A stretch of 64,000 bases of DNA, taken from the NCBI RefSeq assembly GCF_036825535.1, contig NZ_CP098813.1:496001-560000 (forward strand), read 5' to 3'. The translations under genes were made by a program, and so were the position numbers. Positions 8,862 to 18,151 of this stretch are shown one piece after another. This DNA comes from Parasalinivibrio latis (lineage in GTDB: Bacteria > Pseudomonadota > Gammaproteobacteria > Enterobacterales > Vibrionaceae). Under the pieces are notes generated by a model that was not told where the DNA came from, searched no databases, and saw only the letters and a program-made list of their open reading frames with translations. Position 1 is the stretch's first letter; each line of letters starts with the position of its first letter.

Positions 8862-9389
8862 ATGTTGAAATACAAGTCAGACCATTCTCATACCTCAGGA
8901 AAGGAATTAGATAAAACACCGATCAACAGACTCGATTCTGATGGGATATTTTCCTTAGTGATTGTTGCTGTATGTATAATACTTTTCACACGCAGCTTCT
9001 ATCTCCCTGACGTACAATGGGATCCTATGGGAATGGCAGCATGGCCTCGCGTAATTATTATTATTCTGGCTATGCTCGCAATACAAAACCTCTTCACAAA
9101 ATATCGAAATAAATCTGAGCTATTCAAAGTCGAATGGCCACTCTCCGATTTTTTTGTTATCGCTTTTCTGTGCTTGTACAGTTTTCTTTTGGAAACAGTC
9201 GGGTTTTATCTATTAACTCCACCAGCACTAATGGTATTGGCACTGTGGTGGTCGGGGTTTGAAAAGCGATTTTTTATTAAATCTTTCGTTACTTCTGTTT
9301 TAGCAACGTTATGGGTCTACGTTGTATTTGAACTGGGAGTGAGTCTTCAACTTCCTCTTGGGTTATTGGAGGGCCTGCAAGATGTATAG
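8862..9389 (+). CDS. Tripartite tricarboxylate transporter small membrane subunit (TctB)
   Basis: About 175 residues with four predicted membrane segments: IFSLVIVAVCIILF, VIIIILAMLAIQ, FFVIAFLCLYSFL and a C-terminal pair. Size, topology and position between tctC and tctA identify the small subunit. A TTG at 8853 opens the frame, but the ATG at 8862 has an AAGG site at the right distance. The end overlaps tctA by 8 bases, indicating coupled translation. Confidence 0.83.
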   Translation: MLKYKSDHSHTSGKELDKTPINRLDSDGIFSLVIVAVCIILFTRSFYLPDVQWDPMGMAAWPRVIIIILAMLAIQNLFTKYRNKSELFKVEWPLSDFFVIAFLCLYSFLLETVGFYLLTPPALMVLALWWSGFEKRFFIKSFVTSVLATLWVYVVFELGVSLQLPLGLLEGLQDV

Positions 9390-10881
9390 TCTCGACTTTG
9401 GGTTAATCGCCAGTTCATTCCAGTCACTCCTTGATCCTTTTACTATTACCATGCTTTTCCTTGGCGTGCTGGGCGGGCTGGTTGTTGGTGTTATGCCGGG
9501 ACTCGGCCCAACATTGGCTGTTGCCCTGTTGATTCCGCTTACTTACCACCTCACCCCGGGCGAAGCTTTCAGTATTTTAACTGCCGTCTATGTCGGGGGC
9601 ATGTCCGGCGGCGCTGTCAGTGCCATTTTGCTCCGGCTTCCCGGAACACCTGCGTCCATGGCAACACTGCTTGACGGCTTCCCATTGGCCCAGCAAGGGC
9701 AAGCAGCCAGGGCAATTGGAAATGCGGCAGTCGCAAGTTGTGTCGGGACCTGTATCGGGGGCATATTCCTGGTTATCGGTGCGCCATTGCTCGCAGAGTT
9801 TGCACTGAAGTTCCATTTCGCCGAGTACACGGCTGTGTGTATATTTGCCATGACGGCGGTGTCAGCTGTGACCGGTCGCTCGGTCAACAAAGGGCTCACC
9901 GCTGCAATGCTGGGAATGTTACTGGCAACGGTCGGAATCACGTCTGAGGACGGCCTCCCCCGATTCACATTTGGGATGGAAGCCCTTGAGTCCGGATTCC
10001 CTCTGCTGCCTGCGCTGATTGGTTTGTTCGCAGTGTCCCAACTGATGAAACTCAAGACCAACCAGCCGCCCTCGCCGGAACCTGTAAGCGTTGAAGAGGC
10101 CAAGGACAAAACTAAGTTTCTGCCAAGTTTTAAGGATATATTCGCCAACAAGCTCAATTATGCCCGGTCTGGTGTCATCGGTACGGTTGTGGGTGTAATG
10201 CCTGCACTCGGAGGCGGCCCGGCGGCGATGATTGCCTACGCGCAGGCGCGGGCGGCCTCTAAAGCGCCGACGAAATTCGGCAAAGGTTCGGTTGAAGGCC
10301 TGATTGCCTCAGAAACGGCAAATAACGCCACCATTGGTGGAGGTCTGATTATTGCCCTGACACTGGGTATTCCGGGGGATCCGACGTCAGCAGTACTGCT
10401 TGGCGGGCTTATGTTGCACGGTCTGGAGCCCGGCCCGTTCCTGTTTTTGAACAATGCCGATGTCTTGTACGCCATCTACTTCGCGCTCTTTGTCAGCAGT
10501 TTACTGATGGTGCTGATCCTGATGACGGGTGGGCGTCTACTGGTCAAAATTGTCGATGTCCCGAAATACGTCCTGAACCCGGTTGTCCTGTTGATGTGCG
10601 TATTCGGTGTTTATTCGTTGAACTACTCCACAACGTCCATCCTGATCATGGGCTCGTTCGGTATTCTCGGGTACGTACTGGATAAACTGAATTATCCGTT
10701 GCCACCACTGGTATTGGGGTTGATTATCGGGCCGTTGCTGGAAGGCAACCTCCGTAAAATGATCTCAACAGAGCACTCTTTGATGCCACTCTTCACCAAC
10801 CCTATTGCCCTTGGCTTTATCGTACTGTCGGTTATTTCGCTGATTTATGCCCAGCGCTTGAGAAGCAAGGTCTCCGGCTGA
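9382..10881 (+). CDS. Tripartite tricarboxylate transporter large membrane subunit (TctA)
   Basis: About 499 residues and very hydrophobic. It contains the two conserved TctA repeats, GVLGGLVVGVMPGLGPTLAVALLIPLTY and GVIGTVVGVMPALGGGPAAMIAY, and GIPGDPTSAVLLGG. This is the channel subunit that drives import with the sodium or proton gradient. The ATG at 9382 is preceded by GGAGGG; the frame itself opens earlier at a TTG. Last gene of the transporter operon. Confidence 0.9.
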   Translation: MYSLDFGLIASSFQSLLDPFTITMLFLGVLGGLVVGVMPGLGPTLAVALLIPLTYHLTPGEAFSILTAVYVGGMSGGAVSAILLRLPGTPASMATLLDGFPLAQQGQAARAIGNAAVASCVGTCIGGIFLVIGAPLLAEFALKFHFAEYTAVCIFAMTAVSAVTGRSVNKGLTAAMLGMLLATVGITSEDGLPRFTFGMEALESGFPLLPALIGLFAVSQLMKLKTNQPPSPEPVSVEEAKDKTKFLPSFKDIFANKLNYARSGVIGTVVGVMPALGGGPAAMIAYAQARAASKAPTKFGKGSVEGLIASETANNATIGGGLIIALTLGIPGDPTSAVLLGGLMLHGLEPGPFLFLNNADVLYAIYFALFVSSLLMVLILMTGGRLLVKIVDVPKYVLNPVVLLMCVFGVYSLNYSTTSILIMGSFGILGYVLDKLNYPLPPLVLGLIIGPLLEGNLRKMISTEHSLMPLFTNPIALGFIVLSVISLIYAQRLRSKVSG

Positions 10882-10907
10882 CCAGGCACCAGGAAAGTAG
10901 AGAACCA

Positions 10908-10936
10908 GGGAAGCAGGCTAATGCCTGCTCCCTTTT
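10908..10936. terminator. Rho-independent terminator after tctA
   Basis: GGG-A-AGCAGGC, loop TAAT, GCCTGCT-CCC followed by TTTT. It lies between tctA and the convergent fumC gene. Confidence 0.8.
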
Positions 10937-10951
10937 CAGGCTCTGACTTTC

Positions 10952-12331
10952 CTACATACCGCCATGGGTTAACTTGGCTGGATCAAGTAACTTTTCAAGC
11001 TCTTCAACCGTCAGGTCTGTATTTTCTGCCGCTACATCGATAACCGGCCTACCTTCTTTGTATGCCTGCTTGGCTATCTCAGCCGCTTTCAGGTAACCAA
11101 TAACAGGGTTCAGGGCGGTTACCAGTATCGGATTGCGGGCCAACGCTTCATTCAACTTGTCTTCCCGCACAATAAAACCGGCTATGGCTTTGTCTGCCAG
11201 AAGCGGAGCCACATTCGACAGCAATTCAATGCTGTTGGTCAGGTTGGCCGCTATCATCGGTAACATGACATTCAGTTCAAAGTTGCCGGACTGCCCACCG
11301 ACGGTAATCGCCGCATCATTGCCGATAACTTGCGCCGCCACCATCGCTGTTGCTTCAGGGATCACCGGGTTCACTTTGCCCGGCATGATAGAAGACCCCG
11401 GCTGCAACGCAGGGAGCTCGATTTCACCCAGCCCTGCCAGGGGGCCGGAATTCATCCAACGCAGGTCATTGGCAATCTTCATCAGGCTGACTGCCACGGT
11501 TTTGAGCTGTCCGGAAAGCGATACTGCTGCATCCTGGCTGGCAATATACGTAAATAGGTTCGGTGCTTTGTGGAAGGTGATACCTGTCAGCTCACCTAAC
11601 TGCCGGTTAAACTCATCAGCAAAATCTGGATGGGCATTAATACCGGTCCCTACGGCCGTTCCGCCTTGCGGGAGTTGAGAGATTTGCTGTAGCTGCCCCC
11701 CAAGTTGTACCAGGTTAGCTTCCAACTGGCTCGCCCAGGTCTCAAGACTCTGGCTCATACGAACCGGCATAGCATCCATCAGGTGGGTGCGCCCGGTCTT
11801 CACGTATTTATCTACCTCTGCGGCTTTATCACGGATAACCTTGACCAAATGCTGGAGTGCCGGAATCAAACTGCCAGACACCCCAATCGCCGCGCTGACG
11901 TGAATCGCTGTCGGAATTACGTCATTGCTGCTCTGCCCGAAATTAACGTGGTCGTTTGCACTGACTGTCGAGCCAAGGTTCTTTGTTGCCAGAGTAGCAA
12001 GCACTTCATTGGCATTCATGTTGGAACTGGTGCCAGAGCCGGTCTGGAAAATGTCCACCGGGAAATGTTCCATCATGGCTTCATCGACAATCAGGGATTC
12101 GACAGCAGAAATAATGGCTTCCCCCATATCCGGCTTAATCAGGCCCAGTTTTACATTGGCCCTTGCGGCAGAGGCTTTTACCAGGAGTAACGCACGGATA
12201 AAACTTTCCGGCATGGTTTGCCCGCTGACGGGAAAGTTTTCGACAGCGCGCTGGGTCTGGGCACCATACAGGGCATTAGCCGGAACAGCCAGTTCGCCCA
12301 TGCTGTCTCGCTCAATTCGGGTTTCACTCAT
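10952..12331 (-). CDS. fumC: Class II fumarase (iron-independent fumarate hydratase)
   Basis: A 459-residue fumarase C, usual length for the family. It shows TGSGTSSNMNANEV, TGRTHLMDAMPVRM and the superfamily signature GSSIMPGKVNP, the flexible loop holding the catalytic Ser. It hydrates fumarate to malate in the TCA cycle without an iron-sulfur cluster. It lies 21 bases behind fagA, downstream of a Fur box, so it should rise when iron is scarce and iron-sulfur fumarase fails. Confidence 0.96.
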   Translation of the reverse strand: MSETRIERDSMGELAVPANALYGAQTQRAVENFPVSGQTMPESFIRALLLVKASAARANVKLGLIKPDMGEAIISAVESLIVDEAMMEHFPVDIFQTGSGTSSNMNANEVLATLATKNLGSTVSANDHVNFGQSSNDVIPTAIHVSAAIGVSGSLIPALQHLVKVIRDKAAEVDKYVKTGRTHLMDAMPVRMSQSLETWASQLEANLVQLGGQLQQISQLPQGGTAVGTGINAHPDFADEFNRQLGELTGITFHKAPNLFTYIASQDAAVSLSGQLKTVAVSLMKIANDLRWMNSGPLAGLGEIELPALQPGSSIMPGKVNPVIPEATAMVAAQVIGNDAAITVGGQSGNFELNVMLPMIAANLTNSIELLSNVAPLLADKAIAGFIVREDKLNEALARNPILVTALNPVIGYLKAAEIAKQAYKEGRPVIDVAAENTDLTVEELEKLLDPAKLTHGGM

Positions 12332-12352
12332 GGTTCAGTCTTCCTTATGTTC

Positions 12353-12724
12353 CTAGTTCACGGCGGTATCCCGGTGAATATCAGTCAATGACCTTACTTT
12401 CAGGAAATAATGCCTGAGCGCATCATATTCTGCGTCTGTTTGCACCAATCGTTGCAATCGGTACAGGGGGAGGTTGATGGCATCAACACACTGTCTCCGC
12501 CAGTGCATCGGAACCAGATCGTCGCAGATGGTATCCAGCAACACAGTCAGTTCATCAGCGCAACATTTCCAGTCGGCACCGCGACAACGACAGCTTGAAG
12601 CCAGTTCCTTCTCCTTTAGCATCCACACTTGAAGCAGCCTTGGCTCATCGGGAAAACGTCCGTAACGCACCGCATCACGTAACCATTCCACCGTGTAGTT
12701 CTGGGTATCTGATAGTGCCTGCAT
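12353..12724 (-). CDS. fagA: FagA-like fumarase-associated protein
   Basis: About 123 residues. The WLRDAVRYGRFPDEPRLLQVWMLKEKELASSCRC opening and Cys-rich early part resemble FagA, the small Fur-regulated protein encoded ahead of fumC in pseudomonads. The function of FagA is unknown. The frame extends upstream, but the ATG at 12724 is preceded by GGGAGGGA, a very strong ribosome site. Together with the Fur box and fumC this reproduces the known iron-starvation operon, though orfX and sodA are not downstream here. Confidence 0.78.
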   Translation of the reverse strand: MQALSDTQNYTVEWLRDAVRYGRFPDEPRLLQVWMLKEKELASSCRCRGADWKCCADELTVLLDTICDDLVPMHWRRQCVDAINLPLYRLQRLVQTDAEYDALRHYFLKVRSLTDIHRDTAVN

Positions 12725-12760
12725 CACTCCCTCCCGTTTGAAACAATACACATCATTAAT

Positions 12761-12779
12761 GATATTGATAATGATTTGC
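12761..12779. promoter_or_regulatory. Fur box upstream of fagA-fumC
   Basis: GATATTGATAATGATTTGC matches the 19-base Fur consensus GATAATGATAATCATTATC at 15 positions and lies 37 bases before the fagA start. ATCATTAATGAT next to it extends the same type of repeat. Confidence 0.75.
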
Positions 12780-12943
12780 ATTTGATGATTTAACAAGAGA
12801 AAGATGCCTGTTTTGTGAGACGGAAACTCCTGCCGTCATTGTTGTGTCACCCGCACATAACACCTCGTTCACCGAGCTGTATTGCAGTTGGGTAACCATA
12901 AACATTGAACCATCCAGTCAAACCAAAAAGCAGTGAGGATGTT

Positions 12944-14524
12944 ATGAGCAATGAGGATAAGTCCGGTGTTAACCGCCGTCAGTTCGTGCTGGGCTCCACC
13001 GCAGCGGCGGGTACGCTGTTTCTCGGCGGTTTTGCACCAGCATTTGCACGCAGTGGTAAACACCGGCCAACAACACCCTATGGTGTAATGAGTGGTGACA
13101 TAACGCAGGGAGAGGCTGTTGTCTGGTCCCGCAGCGACAAGCCTGCACAAATGTGGGTCGACGTCGCCACCAACCCGGAATTCAACAATTCGGTCACCGT
13201 CCAGGGGCCGAATGCCATAAGCAACAGTGACTTTACCAGTAAACTCAACCTGACCGGTCTTCCATCAGGCCAGACTGTGCACTACCGAATCCGTTACCAG
13301 TCATTGGAAGACTGGCAGACCTGGGGCGAGCCGGCGGTTGGCAGCTTTGCCACACCACCGGCAGTCCGCACTGACATCCGTTTCCTGTGGTCCGGCGACA
13401 CAGCCGGGCAAGGCTGGGGAATCAATGAAGAGTGGGGCGGCATGCGTATATACGAAACCATGCGCCAGACCAAGCCAGATTTCTTTATCCACTGTGGCGA
13501 TACCATTTACGCCGATGGCCCGATGAAAGCAGAAGTTGATATGGGTAATGGCGAGGTGTGGAAGAATGTCATGACGGAAGAGAAAAGTAAGGTGGCAGAA
13601 ACCCTTAAAGAGTTTCGTGGTAACTTTGCCTACAACTTAATGGACAAAAATGTTCGCGCCTTCAACGCTGAAGTACCAATGATCGTCCAGTGGGATGACC
13701 ATGAAACCGTCAATAACTGGTACCCGGCGGAAGTGCTCAATGATCCCCGCTTCCAGAATGAAAGCAGCGTTGCGCTTTTGTCTGCCCGAGCCCGTGAAGC
13801 CTTCTTCGAATACAGCCCTATCCGCCGGTCAGTGGCAGATCCACAGCGTATTTACCGTAAGTTCCACTATGGCCCGTCGCTGGATGTGTTCGCCATCGAT
13901 ATGCGTTCCTACCGCGCAGACAATGGCAAGAATGACCAAATCGAGCCTTCGCAAGCCACACAGTTTTTGGGTAAGCAACAGCTTCGCTGGCTTAAACAGC
14001 AACTTCTGGCATCAAATGCTACGTGGAAGGTCATCGCCTCTGATATGCCGGTGGGTATGGTGGTTTATGACGACTGGAAAACCAAGTCTACATTCGAGAA
14101 CCTGGCTAACGGTGACGGGGCGCCAAAAGGCAGGGAGCTTGAGATCGTCGAGCTACTCTCGTTCATCAAGATCAACAACATCCAGAACGTGGTTTGGCTC
14201 ACTGCTGACGTCCACTATACGGCTGCACACTACTATGACCCGAATGAAGCCCAGTATCAGGACTTCCTGCCGTTTTATGAGTTTGTATCCGGTCCGCTCA
14301 ACGCCGGGACATTCGGTCCCAACGACATGGACAACACATTCGGCCCACAGGTTCTGTTCAGCAAGCATCCCGAAGGAGGGAAAGTTAACCTCCCTCCGTC
14401 AGCTGGATTGCAGTTCTTCGGGCAGGTGGACATTGACGGGGAATCTGAAGCGATGACTGTCACACTGAAAGATCTTGTCGGTTCAAGTTTATATTCACTT
14501 ACCCTGGAACCGAAAAAGTCCTGA
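12944..14524 (+). CDS. PhoD-family alkaline phosphatase/phosphodiesterase, Tat-exported
   Basis: About 526 residues. The twin-arginine signal NRRQFVLGSTAAAGTLFLGG ends at AFARS. An Ig-like N-domain (about 45-140) precedes a calcium/iron-type PhoD metallophosphatase domain. Metal motifs are visible: WSGDTAG, HCGDTIYADG, QWDDHE, RSYR and TADVHYTAAH. It would release phosphate from organic phosphomono- or diesters in the periplasm. The ATG at 12944 has a GAGGAT site and places the RR motif correctly; an upstream TTG in frame is less likely. No clear Pho box was seen. Single-gene unit divergent from fagA. Confidence 0.9.
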   Translation: MSNEDKSGVNRRQFVLGSTAAAGTLFLGGFAPAFARSGKHRPTTPYGVMSGDITQGEAVVWSRSDKPAQMWVDVATNPEFNNSVTVQGPNAISNSDFTSKLNLTGLPSGQTVHYRIRYQSLEDWQTWGEPAVGSFATPPAVRTDIRFLWSGDTAGQGWGINEEWGGMRIYETMRQTKPDFFIHCGDTIYADGPMKAEVDMGNGEVWKNVMTEEKSKVAETLKEFRGNFAYNLMDKNVRAFNAEVPMIVQWDDHETVNNWYPAEVLNDPRFQNESSVALLSARAREAFFEYSPIRRSVADPQRIYRKFHYGPSLDVFAIDMRSYRADNGKNDQIEPSQATQFLGKQQLRWLKQQLLASNATWKVIASDMPVGMVVYDDWKTKSTFENLANGDGAPKGRELEIVELLSFIKINNIQNVVWLTADVHYTAAHYYDPNEAQYQDFLPFYEFVSGPLNAGTFGPNDMDNTFGPQVLFSKHPEGGKVNLPPSAGLQFFGQVDIDGESEAMTVTLKDLVGSSLYSLTLEPKKS

Positions 14525-14583
14525 TATTTATCTTGTGGAAATTTTTACAAAAATAAATATTAAAAAAATATTTCCTATATAAA

Positions 14584-14610
14584 AAGGCGCCTTACCGGCG
14601 CCTTCTTTTT
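14584..14610. terminator. Bidirectional terminator
   Basis: AAGGCGCC, loop TTACC, GGCGCCTT, flanked by A and T runs. It serves the phoD-like gene and the convergent DUF3332 gene. Confidence 0.88.
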
Positions 14611-14636
14611 CAATAATAGCAATTCAAATAAGAGAA

Positions 14637-15176
14637 TTAAGCTTTCATTGAAGCATACTGGTTCAGCTCATCAATGCTTACAGCAGAAACAAACTGGCCA
14701 TCAAGGTAGAAGTTCACCATCTCACCGGCTTTTTCACCACGCAGTACCTTGTTAGAACCGTCGTTGTAAGCCACTTTCATTTCCAGTGTATTTGCATCGA
14801 TCTGCTGCATTTCAGCAGACTTGATGTCCTGGTGCATTACGTTGGCCAAAGGTGCTTTGGTCAGATCCTTGTCAAGCTTGTCGTTAACCTTGAACACCGC
14901 ATTAACCGGCATGTCCACCAGCGCAGGAGACTTACCTGTGATAGGGTTTTTGCCTGTCCAGAATTCAATGCTGTTAAAGATGAACAGGTCAGCAGTTGCT
15001 GCAATGCCGTAAACCGGGCTCATCAGCACATACAGGCCTGCACGACCGTAACGGTTATCTACCGCTGACAGGTTAGCTTTGGTCACCATGCTGCTCAGGC
15101 CCATTGAACCCATACAACCAGACAGGGAAGTTACCATTACCGCCGCAGCGATACATTTCAAAGTGAATTTTTTCAT
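14637..15176 (-). CDS. DUF3332 lipoprotein
   Basis: About 179 residues. The start MKKFTLKCIAAAVMVTSLSGC is a lipoprotein signal with lipobox LSGC, so Cys21 would be acylated. The body has the FNSIEFWTGKNP segment typical of DUF3332. Members are uncharacterised envelope proteins of gammaproteobacteria. The frame extends 32 codons upstream, but the ATG at 15176 gives a correct signal peptide. Nothing is recognised in the 289 bases upstream (15177-15465). Confidence 0.8.
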   Translation of the reverse strand: MKKFTLKCIAAAVMVTSLSGCMGSMGLSSMVTKANLSAVDNRYGRAGLYVLMSPVYGIAATADLFIFNSIEFWTGKNPITGKSPALVDMPVNAVFKVNDKLDKDLTKAPLANVMHQDIKSAEMQQIDANTLEMKVAYNDGSNKVLRGEKAGEMVNFYLDGQFVSAVSIDELNQYASMKA

Positions 15177-15465
15177 TTGCAATGAACTAAAAAAGTTAGG
15201 GAGCAGAATTATAAAAATAAAGAAGAATATTGAGAATCGAATTCTGATTAAAATGACGCCACATTGACACAACTGGTTATTAAACAGGCAGTCTTATTAT
15301 TTCTATTTTTTTTGTGTTAAATAAACTGGCAAGAAATATCTTCCTAAAGATGTTTTATATTCATACGCACAATTAAATAACCTTTCCAACCCAACTGGAC
15401 CGTAGTTCAACATCAACAAAACTTCGCATGAAACAGCGGCAAGCCGGCAGAAGAAGCTCACAAAC

Positions 15466-16923
15466 CTACATCGCCTGTTCTTTGCCGTGCAGGGACATCG
15501 GGCAGAGCAGCACCTGATCACGTCCACGGCGCTTACACTGGTAAAGTGCATCGTCTGCTACGCGCAGCAAATCTTCCATGTCTACACCATGGCTTGGGAA
15601 GCAGGAAATACCGATACTGACAGTACACCACACCTCACCATTGGTGGTTTCAATAGCGGAGCCCCGTATCATTTTCCTGATCCTTTCAGCGGTTTTCTTG
15701 GCATTTGCCGGATCTGTCCCAGGTAAGGCGACAACAAACTCCTCCCCGCCAAACCGGCCCATGATATCCTTGCCACGCAACTGCCCCGAGACCGTAGACA
15801 CAAATGCGCAAAGTGCATCATCCCCGGCGGAATGACCAAAGTTATCGTTGATACGCTTAAAGTGATCCAAATCCATCATCAGCAGTGAAACCGGCTCATC
15901 TCTATTTTTTGCCTCCTCCAGCAGCTTTTCCATCCGTCCGGTAAATTCTCTCCGGTTGAGAGCGCCCGTCAGTGGATCAACCGAAGCCAGTCGCCACAGC
16001 TCTTCTTCAAGGTTCTTCCGCTCCGTAATATCTCCGATGACATGTGCCAGAATTCGGTCATCATCAATATCAATTGATGCGACTCCGACATCCACAATAA
16101 AACCCGTCCCATCGGAACTGATAAGATGTCCATCGAACCGTTTTTCCTGAATCTCCCCAACCTCATGGGAAAGGGCTAGGTTACGAACTGCGATGTAGTC
16201 TTTCCGGCTGCTTTCAGCAAACAATGTGTGCATGTACTCACCCATGATTTTGTTTTTATCCAGGTGAAATTTTTCCTGTGCATAGCTGTTTATCATGGTA
16301 ATGGCACCTGCAGAATTACAGATAACAATACCTACCGGCGCAACATGAACCATATACCGAAGTTGTTGCTGGCGGCGGCGGGACTTGATCAATGCTTCCT
16401 TCCGAAGCTTCTCCACCATCCTCCTTTCAGTAACATCGCGGAAAATCACCAGCACTTTAAGTCCGTCCAGCGGTGTCATCCGGGCTTCAACATATTGGGA
16501 TTCCCCTTCGTTGACCAGGAGGTATTCAAGGGTTGTCACTTCCTGGGTTTTCCTCGCATCGGATAACTTGGACGCAAACACGTTTTCATCTGCCACAAAG
16601 GGCAAGGTATCAGGTTGATGACGCAGGAAATCACCGTCCTTAAACCGCTCAAACCCTGCACCACACCTGAATTCCAACAGGAAATTACTGTCATTGAAAA
16701 TACCGGTGGTATCAGGGAATGCGGAGAGAAGCTTGTCTAACGAGACATTTCGTTCTTTAAGCTCTTCAGTGCTGATTGTCATTGCACGTCGCAACAACTG
16801 TTCGTTACGCTCAAAGGTCTTGTAAGCGCCAGTAACCAGATCCAGGAAGGCTTCAACCCGGGAATCATTAATTTCAGCTTCGCCAAAAATTTTATAGAGT
16901 TGCCGTTTTAGCAACTTATGCAT
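15466..16923 (-). CDS. Diguanylate cyclase with PAS domains
   Basis: A 485-residue cytoplasmic signalling protein: N-terminal helical region (1-65), two PAS-type domains (about 75-310) and a C-terminal GGDEF domain. The active site reads FGGEEF, so it can make cyclic di-GMP. An RGKD inhibitory site lies five residues before it, predicting product inhibition. It starts two bases after the FIST-gene stop, with its ribosome site (GAGGGA) inside that gene, so the pair is translationally linked. The FIST protein may feed it a signal. Confidence 0.9.
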   Translation of the reverse strand: MHKLLKRQLYKIFGEAEINDSRVEAFLDLVTGAYKTFERNEQLLRRAMTISTEELKERNVSLDKLLSAFPDTTGIFNDSNFLLEFRCGAGFERFKDGDFLRHQPDTLPFVADENVFASKLSDARKTQEVTTLEYLLVNEGESQYVEARMTPLDGLKVLVIFRDVTERRMVEKLRKEALIKSRRRQQQLRYMVHVAPVGIVICNSAGAITMINSYAQEKFHLDKNKIMGEYMHTLFAESSRKDYIAVRNLALSHEVGEIQEKRFDGHLISSDGTGFIVDVGVASIDIDDDRILAHVIGDITERKNLEEELWRLASVDPLTGALNRREFTGRMEKLLEEAKNRDEPVSLLMMDLDHFKRINDNFGHSAGDDALCAFVSTVSGQLRGKDIMGRFGGEEFVVALPGTDPANAKKTAERIRKMIRGSAIETTNGEVWCTVSIGISCFPSHGVDMEDLLRVADDALYQCKRRGRDQVLLCPMSLHGKEQAM

Positions 16924-16925
16924 TG

Positions 16926-18062
16926 CTATCCCTCTTTCAGCGTTGTGATTGTCATCGTCTGGTTATGGTGGAGACAATTGAGGCACTCACCCGAAGGGGA
17001 AAACTCTCCATAGGAATAAAACCCTGCAATCATTGTGTTTTCACCCAACACCTGAGAAACAGCGTCAACCTCTTCATCCGTCAACTGCTCAAGTAATATA
17101 CGCCGCCCAACACAACTCACCAGTATGGCGACATCGGGTTGCGAACCGGTCCCGCAAGCCTCTGCGGCAGACTGAGCCCCTTCAATCAGCGACTTAAAAT
17201 TACTCATCATTAAGTGCACCAGGGCTCCTTCAGGAACGGCACCGGCAAAAATGATGCTGCCATCCTCATCATCTATTGAGACCAGACTACGGATGATTTT
17301 TTGTTCACAATCAGGCAGAGCCACCTGGATAGGGAAGTTGTAACCGCTGCCTGGCAATTCATCCGCCAGTTCCCCGAGGTATTTTTTGTAGAGTTCAAAG
17401 GCGGGCTGGTAGTCGATCTCGTAGACGTGGGTACCTTCAGAATATGTCACGGTCCGCTCTGGCCCAAAGGCAAGCCAACCGCCTCCGATACCGAAACCCA
17501 CGTCGAGCGACTCACCGTAGAAACCAACTGCGACTGCATGTCCAGAACTGAGTTTGTTGTCGAACAGAGTGAAGGTCTCTTCCCATTTGTTGTAGTCACC
17601 GGCAAGCCCACCGATAACCGGCACCCCATCCGGCAAAACTGAATTCAGCCCATAGGAGAGTTGGCTGCCCTCTATACTGGTGCCGTCACCCAAGACCATG
17701 ACCAGTTTCAGGTTGTCCCCTTTCAGCCTGGAACCCAGGTTTTCCCCACACCAAAAGGATTTATCATAGGAAACTGGCAGGCATTCTACCTGAATCTGGG
17801 TAGACTCAAATTTCAGTACCGTCGCAACGACACTCTGCTCGATAACATGGATATCGCCTGTCCGAATTTCTCCGGCAGTAGAACAGCCTACGATCTGGCT
17901 TTCCGGCATTGCAGTTTGCAGTTGCCGGAACGCAGAAAGGAACTCGGGTTGGGATTGAACCCCAAAAACAACAACAAGACTTTGCGGAGAATCCAATGCA
18001 ACCAACGCCTCAAACGCTTCCCAGCCGGATTCCTTGTCCCATACGGCTTGCTTACACTCCAT
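16926..18062 (-). CDS. FIST N and C domain sensory protein
   Basis: A 378-residue protein matching FIST domains: VVFGVQSQPEFLSAFRQLQTAMPESQIVGCSTAGEI at the N-terminal FIST_N and the closing FYSYGEFSPSGECLNCLHHNQTMTI typical of FIST_C. FIST proteins are thought to bind small ligands such as amino acids and are found with chemotaxis, GGDEF or histidine kinase outputs. First gene of a two-gene operon with a diguanylate cyclase. No membrane segment or signal peptide, so it senses in the cytoplasm. Confidence 0.87.
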   Translation of the reverse strand: MECKQAVWDKESGWEAFEALVALDSPQSLVVVFGVQSQPEFLSAFRQLQTAMPESQIVGCSTAGEIRTGDIHVIEQSVVATVLKFESTQIQVECLPVSYDKSFWCGENLGSRLKGDNLKLVMVLGDGTSIEGSQLSYGLNSVLPDGVPVIGGLAGDYNKWEETFTLFDNKLSSGHAVAVGFYGESLDVGFGIGGGWLAFGPERTVTYSEGTHVYEIDYQPAFELYKKYLGELADELPGSGYNFPIQVALPDCEQKIIRSLVSIDDEDGSIIFAGAVPEGALVHLMMSNFKSLIEGAQSAAEACGTGSQPDVAILVSCVGRRILLEQLTDEEVDAVSQVLGENTMIAGFYSYGEFSPSGECLNCLHHNQTMTITTLKEG

Positions 18063-18151
18063 GCAAATCCTCCTATTCGCATAATTGAGTATAGCTAAGC
18101 CTTTGAGATGCCTCCAACTAATGAGACCGATGGTTTAAACCAGAGACAGAA

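Noticed and set aside
15303..15551. 82-codon reverse-strand frame overlapping the end of the diguanylate cyclase
   Set aside because: Wrong frame within a real gene; extends into AT-rich spacer without motifs.
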